Shown: one piece after another, positions 47,650-55,469 of the stretch
Numbering within the stretch: position 1 is the stretch's first letter
Layout: each line of letters begins with the position of its first letter
DNA from: Geomonas azotofigens
GTDB taxonomy: Bacteria; Desulfobacterota; Desulfuromonadia; Geobacterales; Geobacteraceae
Reading direction: 5' to 3'
Assembly: GCF_018919395.1 (NCBI RefSeq)
Contig: NZ_JAHLME010000005.1
Coordinates: forward strand, 62,001 to 126,000
Length of the DNA: 64,000 bases
Notes under the pieces: model-generated
Told to the model about the DNA's origin: nothing
The model's database searches: none
What the model saw: the letters and a program-made list of their open reading frames with translations, nothing else
Translations under genes and position numbers: made by a program

Positions 47650-49203
47650 ATGGCCAACAAAGACGATGCAGACAAGGCAACGAGCGAGGTCCAGGAGTCC
47701 TCTCAGCGGGCCAGGGACCAGTACTTCCGCCTGATGGCGGAGCAGGTGAAGGACTACGCACTGATCCTGCTCAACGTGAAGGGCGAGGTGGTCTCCTGGA
47801 ACATCGGCGCCGAGCGGATCACCCGCTACCTCGCCCACGAGATCCTGGGAAGGCACTTCTCCGTGCTGCACCCCAAGGAGGAAATCCGCTCCGGCACCCC
47901 GCAGCGGGAACTATCGATCGCGGACACCATGGGGAGCGTGGAACTGCAGGGGTGGCGCCTGCGTAAGGACGGCGGCCGTTTCTGGGCCTCCATCGCCCTG
48001 AACGAACTGCGCGACGCGGCCAACGAGCGCGCGGGATACGTGCTGATCCTGCACGACAACACCGAGCGGCGCGCCTCCGAGGAGGCCATGGTCAAGAGCC
48101 GCACCATGCTGGAGCGCCTCTTCGAGACCGCCCCCGACGCCATCGTGGTGGTCGACGGCGGCGGCGTGATCCGGAAAGTGAACCAGCAGGCCGAAGTCAT
48201 CTTCGGCTACATGCGCGAGGAGTTGGTGGGCCAGCGCATCGAGATCCTCATACCAAAGCGCTTCCACAAACGCCACCGTCAGCACCTGCGCAACTATTTC
48301 GCCGATCCCAGGGCCCGCAAGATGGGGATCGGCCTGGAGCTGTACGGGCGTCACAAAAACGGCGCCGAGATCCCGGTGGACATCATGCTGAACCCGATCG
48401 AGGCGCAGGAGGCGACCTGGGTCTTCGCCGTCATCCGCGACATCACCATCCAGAAGCAGGGGGAGGCCAAGATCATGGAACTGAACCTCACCCTCAGGAA
48501 CCAGCTGGAGCAGTTGGCCGCCACCAACCGCGAGCTGGAATCGTTCAGCTACTCGGTTTCGCACGACCTGCGCGCGCCGCTTCGGCACATCATCGGGTTC
48601 GTCGATCTGCTCAACTCCAAGGCAGGCACCGGGCTGGACGAGAAGAGCCGCCACTACCTCGACGTCATCAGCGGCGCGGCCAAGAAGATGGGACTACTCA
48701 TCGACGACCTTTTGGCCTTCTCCAGGATGGGGCGCAGCGAGATGATGAGGGGATGGGTGGACCTGGGCCTTCTGGTGCGGGAGATCGTGGCCGATCTCCA
48801 GGGAGAACTGCAAGGGAGGGAGATCGAATGGGAGATCGCGCCGCTGCCGGTGGTGCTGGGGGACGCCGCCATGCTGCGCCAGGTCCTGATCAACCTGATC
48901 GGCAACGCGGTCAAGTTCACCCGGTCCCGGTCGGTCGCCAAGATAGCCGTCGGCGCGGTGGAGCGGGAAAACGAGCAGGAGATATTCGTCAGGGATAACG
49001 GTGTCGGTTTCGACGAGGCCTACGCGAACAAACTGTACGGGCTGTTCCAGCGCCTGCACGCCAACGAGGAGTTCGAGGGGACCGGCGTGGGGCTCGCCAT
49101 CGTGCAGCGCATCGTGCTCAGGCACGGCGGCAGAGTCTGGGCCGAGGGTGGAGTCGGCACGGGCGCCTGCTTCTGGTTCTCCTTGCCCAACAAGGTCGAG
49201 TGA
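47650..49203 (+). CDS. Soluble two-PAS sensor histidine kinase
   Basis: The 517-residue protein has no transmembrane segment. PAS 1 spans about 20-135 (YFRLMAEQVKDYALILLN, ending YVLILHDNTERRASEE), PAS 2 about 145-260 (LFETAPDAIVVVDGGGVIR), then a coiled linker, the H box SYSVSHDLRAPLRHIIGF with His near 303, and an ATPase domain with NLIGNAVKFT, RDNGVGFD and GTGVGLAIVQRI. The kinase core is of the phytochrome-like/Cph1 type. No response regulator is adjacent, so it is an orphan kinase. The PAS ligand is unknown. Confidence 0.88.
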   Translation: MANKDDADKATSEVQESSQRARDQYFRLMAEQVKDYALILLNVKGEVVSWNIGAERITRYLAHEILGRHFSVLHPKEEIRSGTPQRELSIADTMGSVELQGWRLRKDGGRFWASIALNELRDAANERAGYVLILHDNTERRASEEAMVKSRTMLERLFETAPDAIVVVDGGGVIRKVNQQAEVIFGYMREELVGQRIEILIPKRFHKRHRQHLRNYFADPRARKMGIGLELYGRHKNGAEIPVDIMLNPIEAQEATWVFAVIRDITIQKQGEAKIMELNLTLRNQLEQLAATNRELESFSYSVSHDLRAPLRHIIGFVDLLNSKAGTGLDEKSRHYLDVISGAAKKMGLLIDDLLAFSRMGRSEMMRGWVDLGLLVREIVADLQGELQGREIEWEIAPLPVVLGDAAMLRQVLINLIGNAVKFTRSRSVAKIAVGAVERENEQEIFVRDNGVGFDEAYANKLYGLFQRLHANEEFEGTGVGLAIVQRIVLRHGGRVWAEGGVGTGACFWFSLPNKVE

Positions 49204-49227
49204 CCCCGCCACGGGAGAAAGCGCCGG

Positions 49228-49404
49228 CTAAAGCTTGTTCCTGAGCGTTTCCTTCAGTTCCAGGATCGCGAGGGTCTGCATGTACTCCCCCAGGAAGTCG
49301 ATGTTCTTGAACGCCACTCCTTCGCCGAAATAATCGTCGATCTCGTGTATCGCCTGCTTCATCAACTTCTGCCCCGGGGTCAATCTGGCCAGATCTGGGT
49401 TCAT
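49228..49404 (-). CDS. Small acidic helical protein (58 residues)
   Basis: The frame runs from ATG 49404 (GGAG eight bases upstream) to TAG 49228, convergent with the histidine kinase gene. The product begins MNPDLARLTPGQKLMKQAIH and ends LAILELKETLRNKL; it is predicted to be two or three helices and cytoplasmic. No family is recognised. Confidence 0.65.
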   Translation of the reverse strand: MNPDLARLTPGQKLMKQAIHEIDDYFGEGVAFKNIDFLGEYMQTLAILELKETLRNKL

Positions 49405-49603
49405 CGCTCGCTCCGCTTTTCGAATGAGTGCTGGGACGATTAGGTAATTCTAAAGATCTTACGCATTGTGTCAACAACTCCGACGCCGACGGCACCGGAG
49501 ATTTGTCTTTACCCGCCGCCGCAATCGGGTTAACCTGTGCCGCATCCAACGTCACCTGGGCGGCCGACCCGAGCGCCGCCTCGAAAGCGCGAGCCCGGCC
49601 CCC

Positions 49604-50788
49604 ATGAAGATCCTCTTCGTCTCACTTTTCCTTCCGCAGCAGAAGGCTTACCACGCCGGCGGCCGCTACGTCAACGAGTTGGTGCGGCGTCTCTCGCGGC
49701 AGCACGAGATCCACCTGGCCACCCGGCTGGAGCAGGGAGAGGAGCCCCTGCTCGCGGAACTCGCCCCCTATTGCGCCGCGATCCATCCCTTCAGCTATCC
49801 CCGTCTCCCCAAACGCGGGATGCTCGCCTCGTTGCGCCTGGCCGCCAATTACCTCGCTTTCAGTATCTTCGCCAACCGGCTGATCCAAAAGGGGGATTAC
49901 GACCTGGTCCAGGTGGAATGGGTGGAAACCGCCGTCATGATCCGGCGCGGCGCGACTCCCATGGTGCTCGACGCCCACGACGTCATCACCAAGCCCGCCC
50001 GGCGCTCGTTCGAGCGCAGTAGGGGAATGGCCCGCGCGGCAGGGTGGGTTCGCTGGCGGCTGGTGCGGTTGCTGGAGGTCGCCATCATGGCGCGTTTCGA
50101 CAGGATCTTCACCATGTCCGACTTCGATCGCCGCTACCTGCTCGATCTCGCGCCCGCGCTCCGGGTGACCACCGTCCCCATTCCCGCCGGCATGGATCTC
50201 ACCCCGGCCAGCTACCCGCGGGTGCCGGGGCGGCTTTTGTTCCTGGCTTCCTACAAGTATCGCCCCACCAACGTAGAGGCGGCGCTGTGGTTCCACGCCG
50301 AGGTGCTGCCGCTGGTGCGCCGCGACGTCCCCGAGGCGGAATTCGTCATCGCCGGCTTCGGGCCGCCACCGCGCCTGTTGGAACTGGCCGAACGGGATCC
50401 CGCGACCCGGGTCACCGGTTTCGTGGACGATACCGATCAGCTCTACAAGAGCGCCTCCGTTTTCGTGGCGCCGATTCTAACCGGAGGAGGCATCATCGTC
50501 AAGGTCCTGGACGCGCTGGCCGCCGGCACCCCGGTGGTGACCACCACCTTCGGCAACGAGGGTATCGGGGCCGTTCCCGGTCGGGATGTAATGGTCGCCG
50601 ACACCGCGCGGGAGTTTGCCGCCGCCGTGGTGGCCCTGCTGCGTGACCCGGCCCAGGCCGAGCGACTGGCCGCCAGCGGCAGCGCCTTCGTGGCGGCCCA
50701 TTTCAGCATCGCCGCCGTACTGGAGCGGATCGAGTCGAGTTACCGCGAGCTTGCTGCTCCAGGTGAAGGCGTCCCACCCCGTTCCTGA
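49604..50788 (+). CDS. Group 4 (GT-B) glycosyltransferase
   Basis: About 394 residues. The N-terminal Rossmann domain starts MKILFVSLFLPQQKAYHAGG and the C-terminal domain has RLLFLASYKYRPTNVEAALWF, FVDDTDQLYKSASVFVAPIL and the E-x7-E-like GGGIIVKVLDALAAGTPVVTT sugar-nucleotide site. It should transfer a sugar to a lipid or polysaccharide acceptor at the cytoplasmic face. The ATG at 49604 is chosen because it begins the fold; an in-frame upstream extension is arginine-rich and implausible. No other polysaccharide genes are adjacent; those at 60-64 kb are distant. Confidence 0.85.
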   Translation: MKILFVSLFLPQQKAYHAGGRYVNELVRRLSRQHEIHLATRLEQGEEPLLAELAPYCAAIHPFSYPRLPKRGMLASLRLAANYLAFSIFANRLIQKGDYDLVQVEWVETAVMIRRGATPMVLDAHDVITKPARRSFERSRGMARAAGWVRWRLVRLLEVAIMARFDRIFTMSDFDRRYLLDLAPALRVTTVPIPAGMDLTPASYPRVPGRLLFLASYKYRPTNVEAALWFHAEVLPLVRRDVPEAEFVIAGFGPPPRLLELAERDPATRVTGFVDDTDQLYKSASVFVAPILTGGGIIVKVLDALAAGTPVVTTTFGNEGIGAVPGRDVMVADTAREFAAAVVALLRDPAQAERLAASGSAFVAAHFSIAAVLERIESSYRELAAPGEGVPPRS

Positions 50789-50795
50789 CCCCGTT

Positions 50796-50840
50796 CCTTC
50801 CTCCCCTTCCTCCCCTTCCTCCCCTTCCTCCCCTTCCTCC
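50796..50840 (+). repeat. 9-bp tandem repeat (CCTTCCTCC x5)
   Basis: Five perfect copies of CCTTCCTCC start eight bases after the glycosyltransferase stop. The tract is pure C/T on this strand. Confidence 0.92.
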
Positions 50841-50928
50841 CGCTGCCGCTGGTCGTGTTCAAAATATGGTTGCCTCCAAGAAGGCGTCGTTGCTATAGTG
50901 CGCTGGCATTTTTGAGCGGGGGTGAGGC

Positions 50929-51297
50929 ATGTCGGACTTGGAAAATCAGATGGGACTGTTCGAACTGGCGGGGATCGTCGAGACCCCGGCGCCGCAGGCG
51001 GAGCCCACGCCCCCACCCCGTCCCGAACCGAAGCCCTCCCCGAAACCGTCCCGTGAGCCGGCCGCCGCGCCGCCTACGCCCAAGGCCAGGGCCGCCGTGC
51101 CCGCGCCACGGGCCACCAAACGGGGACCTGCCCCCAAAGCGACGACCAAGGCGGTGTCAGGCCTGGTTCCGGAGGGGGACGTGCGGCTCACCGCCAATAT
51201 CAGGCAGGACCTGCACCTCAAGCTGAAGATCGCCTCGGCCTACCGCAGGATCACCATCGGCGAGATCATCGAGGAGCTGATCGAGAAGTACGTCTGA
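50929..51297 (+). CDS. Ribbon-helix-helix protein with a Pro/Ala-rich N-terminal tail
   Basis: The 122-residue product has an acidic first 15 residues, a disordered Pro/Ala/Lys/Arg tail (about 18-80), and a C-terminal ribbon-helix-helix fold: strand VRLTANI, helix RQDLHLKLKIASAYRR and helix TIGEIIEELIEKYV. Such folds are DNA-binding dimers, as in ParG, CopG or Arc. GGGGGTGAGG precedes the ATG. It lies between two 9-bp repeat arrays with no toxin, ParA or replication gene nearby. It could be a nucleoid- or plasmid-type DNA-binding protein; the target is unknown. Confidence 0.7.
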   Translation: MSDLENQMGLFELAGIVETPAPQAEPTPPPRPEPKPSPKPSREPAAAPPTPKARAAVPAPRATKRGPAPKATTKAVSGLVPEGDVRLTANIRQDLHLKLKIASAYRRITIGEIIEELIEKYV

Positions 51298-51314
51298 TCC
51301 CGTCTTCGGCCTCG

Positions 51315-51386
<72 letters not shown>

Positions 51387-51493
51387 TCGCGCAGCTCGCC
51401 GCCTCCAACCCGTAGCCCCCTTTCGCGGCAGTCACCGCCGAACACCGCCCGCCGTGCCCCTCGCCGCTCCACCTGCCGCGCCATGGGCGCCGG

Positions 51494-51531
51494 AAAAACA
51501 AATCCCGAACCGGACGGAGCCGACTCGGGAT
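51494..51531 (-). terminator. Intrinsic terminator of the triheme cytochrome gene
   Basis: On the minus strand ATCCCGA pairs with TCGGGAT and is followed by TTGTTTTTCC, 35 bp past the stop at 51566. Confidence 0.7.
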
Positions 51532-51565
51532 CTGGTGCAGCACCGGCCCCAGCGGCCATTGGTGC

Positions 51566-52243
51566 TTACTTGTCGTGGCAGGTCTTGCAGAGCGCGCTGC
51601 CGTAGTCGCTCATCACCAGGTGCCCTTTCTCCGTGTTGAGCGGGTCGTGGCAGGTGATGCAGCCGACCTTGCCGTTCACGAAGATCATCTTGGTGTTGGG
51701 GCCGACGTTCTTATAGCCGCGGTTGGCGGCGACGTAGGAGTCGTAGGTCATCCCTACCGGATGGTCGCTGGTGAAGGAATTGACCATGGGCCTGCGATCA
51801 AAGGGACGATCCCTGAGTTCCACGTTGATCTGGGATGCGCCGACGCCGTCATGGCAGCTAAGGCAGTTGGCGGAGAGGGAGTCGATGGTTCCAGCGGACT
51901 TGGCGGTCAGCTTCTTCGCGGAGAAGATCACGGTGAGGCTGCCGGTCGCGCTGGAGTCGTCGTCCGAGTAAGCGGCGGGCACCACGTTGCCATACATGTC
52001 CTCGACCGTACTTCCTGCGGTGTAGGTTGAGCCGCGGACCGCATCGATCTTGACCAGGTAATCCCGGCGGGCCTCCACCGAGCTTTGCAGCTGAAGCGTG
52101 TAGGCGCAGGTCTCACCGCTAGCACTGGAACCCATGGTTCCAAAAGCGCCAGCACCCTGGGCGAGCCCCAGGATCATCGCTGCCGCACATGCCAGCCCGG
52201 TCATCTTCCGCATCACGTTCTGTTTGCTCTGTTCGGTTCTCAT
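51566..52243 (-). CDS. Triheme c-type cytochrome (exported)
   Basis: The 225-residue product has a signal peptide (cleavage after GAGA) and three CxxCH motifs: CLSCH near 128, CITCH near 196 and CKTCH near the C-terminus, which ends CHDK. HPVGMTYDSY sits between hemes 1 and 2. That element and the ending are shared with the tetraheme protein at 1440-2351, so it appears to be a shorter paralog that lost, or never gained, the first heme; the N-terminal Cys in GETCAYTLQL lacks its partner Cys and His. GGGAGGTGG precedes the ATG. Predicted periplasmic or surface electron carrier. Confidence 0.85.
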   Translation of the reverse strand: MRTEQSKQNVMRKMTGLACAAAMILGLAQGAGAFGTMGSSASGETCAYTLQLQSSVEARRDYLVKIDAVRGSTYTAGSTVEDMYGNVVPAAYSDDDSSATGSLTVIFSAKKLTAKSAGTIDSLSANCLSCHDGVGASQINVELRDRPFDRRPMVNSFTSDHPVGMTYDSYVAANRGYKNVGPNTKMIFVNGKVGCITCHDPLNTEKGHLVMSDYGSALCKTCHDK

Positions 52244-52580
52244 GGCCCACCTCCCGGTTCGTTACCCTTTCAGTTACAAGCGGGATACCATCCGGCGGCA
52301 CAGCCATAAAAAACTTTTAAGCGCTCGGAATCGTTGTTATTTTTCGCCAGACCTCCCGGGAACTTGATTGTTCATTTCAAAAAACCTCTGTGCAAGTGTT
52401 GAACATCTGAACAGGAACTATTTTGAGACTGACCAGACAGCCCACTCCGGGGGGGCAGCAGGTGGTCAAGACTTGAACAGGGGAAATCACCGTGAGGAAC
52501 AGAGGCACAGAAAAAGTGGTGGGAGACAGCATCGATGGCGTAAACAGCTTGAATTGCTATTGTGACACAAGGATTTGTGG
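52244..52580. other. Intergenic region between triheme cytochrome and OmpA-like genes
   Basis: This is AT-richer than its flanks and has no credible gene. TGAACA occurs three times between 52390 and 52480 (as TTGAACATC, CTGAACAGG and CTTGAACAGG), a possible repeated half-site. Confidence 0.4.
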
Positions 52581-52609
52581 TTGAAGTAACCTTTTACTTA
52601 GTATAAGAT
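52581..52609 (+). promoter_or_regulatory. Probable promoter of the OmpA-like gene
   Basis: TTGAAG at 52581-52586 and TAAGAT at 52604-52609 are 17 bp apart (TATAAG at 52602 is an alternative -10). The -10 overlaps an ATG at 52608, so translation should begin further downstream, at the TTG at 52644. Confidence 0.45.
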
Positions 52610-52643
52610 GCGACAATCACAAGTCTTGTATGGGAGTGGGAAG

Positions 52644-54056
52644 TTGCCCCGAATCTTTTGCCGCCTGATAACCGTCCTCAGCCTGTCCCTGTTACTGGCA
52701 TCCCCAGGACATGCAGTGACTACCCCCCCAAAGACACTGAAGCCCATCGACTCGGTTGGGCTCTCTCCTGTCGTTGGCGGCTTATATTTTTCCTCCACCC
52801 AAGCCCTCGACCCCGCCCCCATCTACGGTTTGAGACTGAGCTACGACCATGTCGGCAAGGGGGCCATTGACAGTATCGGCATCGAGGCCACTTTCAACTA
52901 CCTCACTACCACCGTTAAGAACCAGGACACCAAGGCCACCGCCTACCTGGTCCGCACCGACGCCATCTACGCCTTCGATCCCAGGAGCAAGTGGGTCCCG
53001 TTCTTGGCCCTGGGGGCCGGGGGGATCTTCGTTGACCGCGAAGGGGTCCGGGACAGCAGCCCCTTTCTCGACTTCGGCGTGGGCATCAAGTACTACTTCG
53101 ACGACTATCTGGCCATCCGTGCGGACCTGCGCCAGCTCATGGTCTACCAAAACGTCAACACCAGTAACGACTTCGAGTTCACCACGGGCCTGACCTACTA
53201 CTTCGGCAAGGAGCGCAAGAAAAAGGCGCCCCCTCCGCCACCGCCCAAACCCGAGGTCCCGGTACCCAAGATCGTGGAGGAGGAACCCACGGCAGCCCCG
53301 GCGACGCCGGAAGCCCCGCCGGTCGCGGCCCCTCCGCCCAACATCCTTGAGCTGTTGAGCGCGACCGGGGCGGCGGCGCTCGGACTCAACACCCTGCCGC
53401 CGCACTTCCAGCCCGGTACGGCGCCCCAGGCCCAGCCGAAGGTTCCGGCCAAGGCGTACAAATCGACGCTCAAGCTGGCGCCCTCGGCACCGCTCCCGGC
53501 CAAGGCGGCACCGGTCCTCGAACCGGCTCAGCCCGCGCCCAAGGCAGCAGCCAAGGTACCCGAGGCGGCACCGGCACCCGCACCCGCACCCGCACCGGCA
53601 CCCGCACCGGCACCTGTCCAGCCGCCCGCGGCGGTGCAGCCGCCGCCCGCTCCGGCGGTGCCCCAGCCGGCTCAGCCGCAACAGGAACCGGGGCGTCAAC
53701 CGCAGCGCTCGATCAGGACCCTGACCATCGAGTTCCTGTTCAGCAGCCCGGCGGTACGGCCGATCTACCAGGCCCAGTTGGCGGCATTCGCGGCGCTGAT
53801 GAAGGCGAACACCGAGTCGACCGCGCTTATCGAAGGTCACACCGACAACGTGGGTGACAGCCGGTCCAACGTCGCCCTGTCGCAGCAGCGTGCACAGAAC
53901 GTAAAGAACGAACTGCTCAAAAACGGTGTCGATCCGTCCAAGGTGACCATCAAGGGGTACGGCTTCAGCAAGCCTCGGGCGAACAACAATACCAACGAGG
54001 GCAGACAGAAAAACCGCAGGGCGGTCGTGACGCTGACCCTGGTGATTACGCAGTAA
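52644..54056 (+). CDS. OmpA-type outer-membrane protein
   Basis: About 470 residues. It has a signal peptide ending GHA, an N-terminal 8-strand barrel (about 20-190), a long Pro/Ala-rich linker (about 195-345) with repeated APAPAP, and a C-terminal OmpA peptidoglycan-binding domain (about 350-470) with IEGHTDNVGDSRSNVALSQQRA and the RQKNRRAVV arginines. It should tie the outer membrane to the cell wall. I prefer a TTG at 52644 behind GGGAG because the likely -10 overlaps the ATG at 52608; with that ATG the product would be 482 residues. Confidence 0.85.
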   Translation: MPRIFCRLITVLSLSLLLASPGHAVTTPPKTLKPIDSVGLSPVVGGLYFSSTQALDPAPIYGLRLSYDHVGKGAIDSIGIEATFNYLTTTVKNQDTKATAYLVRTDAIYAFDPRSKWVPFLALGAGGIFVDREGVRDSSPFLDFGVGIKYYFDDYLAIRADLRQLMVYQNVNTSNDFEFTTGLTYYFGKERKKKAPPPPPPKPEVPVPKIVEEEPTAAPATPEAPPVAAPPPNILELLSATGAAALGLNTLPPHFQPGTAPQAQPKVPAKAYKSTLKLAPSAPLPAKAAPVLEPAQPAPKAAAKVPEAAPAPAPAPAPAPAPAPVQPPAAVQPPPAPAVPQPAQPQQEPGRQPQRSIRTLTIEFLFSSPAVRPIYQAQLAAFAALMKANTESTALIEGHTDNVGDSRSNVALSQQRAQNVKNELLKNGVDPSKVTIKGYGFSKPRANNNTNEGRQKNRRAVVTLTLVITQ

Positions 54057-54128
54057 AGCGCACTGACTGACGCCGAGTCCGTTCGTCAACCTCCGGCGGG
54101 AGCCGGACCACATTCAGAGGAGTTGTAA

Positions 54129-55157
54129 ATGAAAACCATGAAGATGCTGACCACCGCGACGGCCCTCACCATACTGGCAGCCTGCGCGGGTTGTTCCCTT
54201 ATTCCCGGCAAGGCCGCCAAGCCCGCGCCGTCCCCCTACCAGGGCGTGACGATGCTTTCGGGAAAGGTGGTGGAGACCTTTGACGGGGGGGGCTACACCT
54301 ATGTCAACTTGCTCAAGGACGGCAAGAACACCTGGATCGCCGCACCCGTCATGAAGGTGACCGTCGGCCAGGACCTGGAACTCCTGCCGGGCGCCACCAT
54401 GCCCAACTTCACCAGCAAGTCTCTTGGCCGCACCTTTGACAACATCGTCTTCTCCGGTGGCCTCGCCTCGCAGCTGAACGCCCCGGCCGCGGGTGCGGCG
54501 GGAGCGCCGGCTACGGCGAAAGCCGACGACGGCCTCCCCGAGGCCGATGACGCCATACTGGTCGGCACCGTTATCGAGACCATCACCGCCAGCAATTACA
54601 TCTACCTGCGCCTCGAGAAAGACGGCAAGGCTTCCTGGGCCGCGGTACCGAGAACCGACGTGGCGGTAGGCGATGAAGTCGAACTCGCCCCGGGCACGCC
54701 GATGGGGCAGTTCAGCAGCAAGACCCTGAACCGCACCTTCAAGTCCATCTACTTCGCCGGTGGGGTCACCGTCACCAAGGCGAAAGCTCCGGCACCGGCG
54801 GCCGCGGCTCCGGGCGCCTCGGCACCGGCGGCGGCAGCGGAGAACTCCCCGCTTCCGTCCAACCACCCCAAGATCGACCAGGCTGAAATCAACAAGGCCA
54901 TGGAAAAGGCCATGGCGGTCGCAGCGGCGGCCCCCATCACCGGCAAGGTGGTCGAGACCGCCGACGCCGGCGGCTATACCTACCTCTGCGTCGAAAAGGA
55001 CGGGGTGAAGACCTGGGTCGCCGTCCCCACCATGAGCGCGAAGGTGGGCGACGAAGTCTCCCTCAACGCGGGCAACGTGATGACCAACTTCCCCAGCAAG
55101 ACGCTGAACCGCACCTTCGAGAAGATCATTTTCTCCAGCGGTCCCACCGCGAAATAG
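54129..55157 (+). CDS. Lipoprotein with three NrfJ-like beta domains
   Basis: The 342-residue product has a lipobox (LAACAGC) and three repeats of about 70 residues (about 44-110, 138-205 and 270-335), each with the pattern GKVVET...GGYTYV..KDGK.TW.A.P...VGDEV.L..G..M..F.SKTLNRTF..I.F. This resembles NrfJ-like proteins, which occur singly near nitrite-reductase or cytochrome genes; the fold is probably OB-like. The linkers are Ala/Pro-rich. GAGGAG precedes the ATG and a terminator follows. A heme or metal-related periplasmic role is only an inference. Confidence 0.75.
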   Translation: MKTMKMLTTATALTILAACAGCSLIPGKAAKPAPSPYQGVTMLSGKVVETFDGGGYTYVNLLKDGKNTWIAAPVMKVTVGQDLELLPGATMPNFTSKSLGRTFDNIVFSGGLASQLNAPAAGAAGAPATAKADDGLPEADDAILVGTVIETITASNYIYLRLEKDGKASWAAVPRTDVAVGDEVELAPGTPMGQFSSKTLNRTFKSIYFAGGVTVTKAKAPAPAAAAPGASAPAAAAENSPLPSNHPKIDQAEINKAMEKAMAVAAAAPITGKVVETADAGGYTYLCVEKDGVKTWVAVPTMSAKVGDEVSLNAGNVMTNFPSKTLNRTFEKIIFSSGPTAK

Positions 55158-55184
55158 CGGGGTTTTCAAGGCAGCGCCCCCGGG

Positions 55185-55216
55185 AGGGGGCGGAGTTCAC
55201 CTCCGCCCCCTCTTTT
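55185..55216 (+). terminator. Intrinsic terminator of the NrfJ-like lipoprotein gene
   Basis: AGGGGGCGGAG pairs with CTCCGCCCCCT across a TTCAC loop, followed by CTTTTC. Confidence 0.85.
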
Positions 55217-55361
55217 CAATCCGCCCCGCTCTTTCCGCGCTCCCGACGCCTTCGCGCGTCCCGGTCGCCCCCACCCCCCTTACCCCGCCCGCCCGCGAAA
55301 ACACCGCTCACAAACCCCTATCTGTTTGAAAAATATAATATTTTTTCCGACACAGCCTTTC

Positions 55362-55389
55362 TTGACAACGCGTTACCGCCCTTTATTAA
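55362..55389 (+). promoter_or_regulatory. Probable promoter of the 22-heme cytochrome gene
   Basis: A consensus -35 TTGACA at 55362-55367 and TATTAA at 55384-55389 are 16 bp apart. An A/T-rich tract just upstream (55328-55347) could be an UP element. The predicted leader to the ATG at 55470 is about 70 nt. Confidence 0.55.
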
Positions 55390-55469
55390 TTAGAGCGGTA
55401 GGAAATCAGCCTACAGCCGATTCAGAATTCACAATCTGCGGCAACTTGATGTGGACACAAGGAGGAGAT

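Noticed and set aside
52608-52643. ATG at 52608 as the OmpA-like start
   Set aside because: It has no ribosome site and overlaps the most likely -10 element; it remains possible if the promoter lies further upstream.
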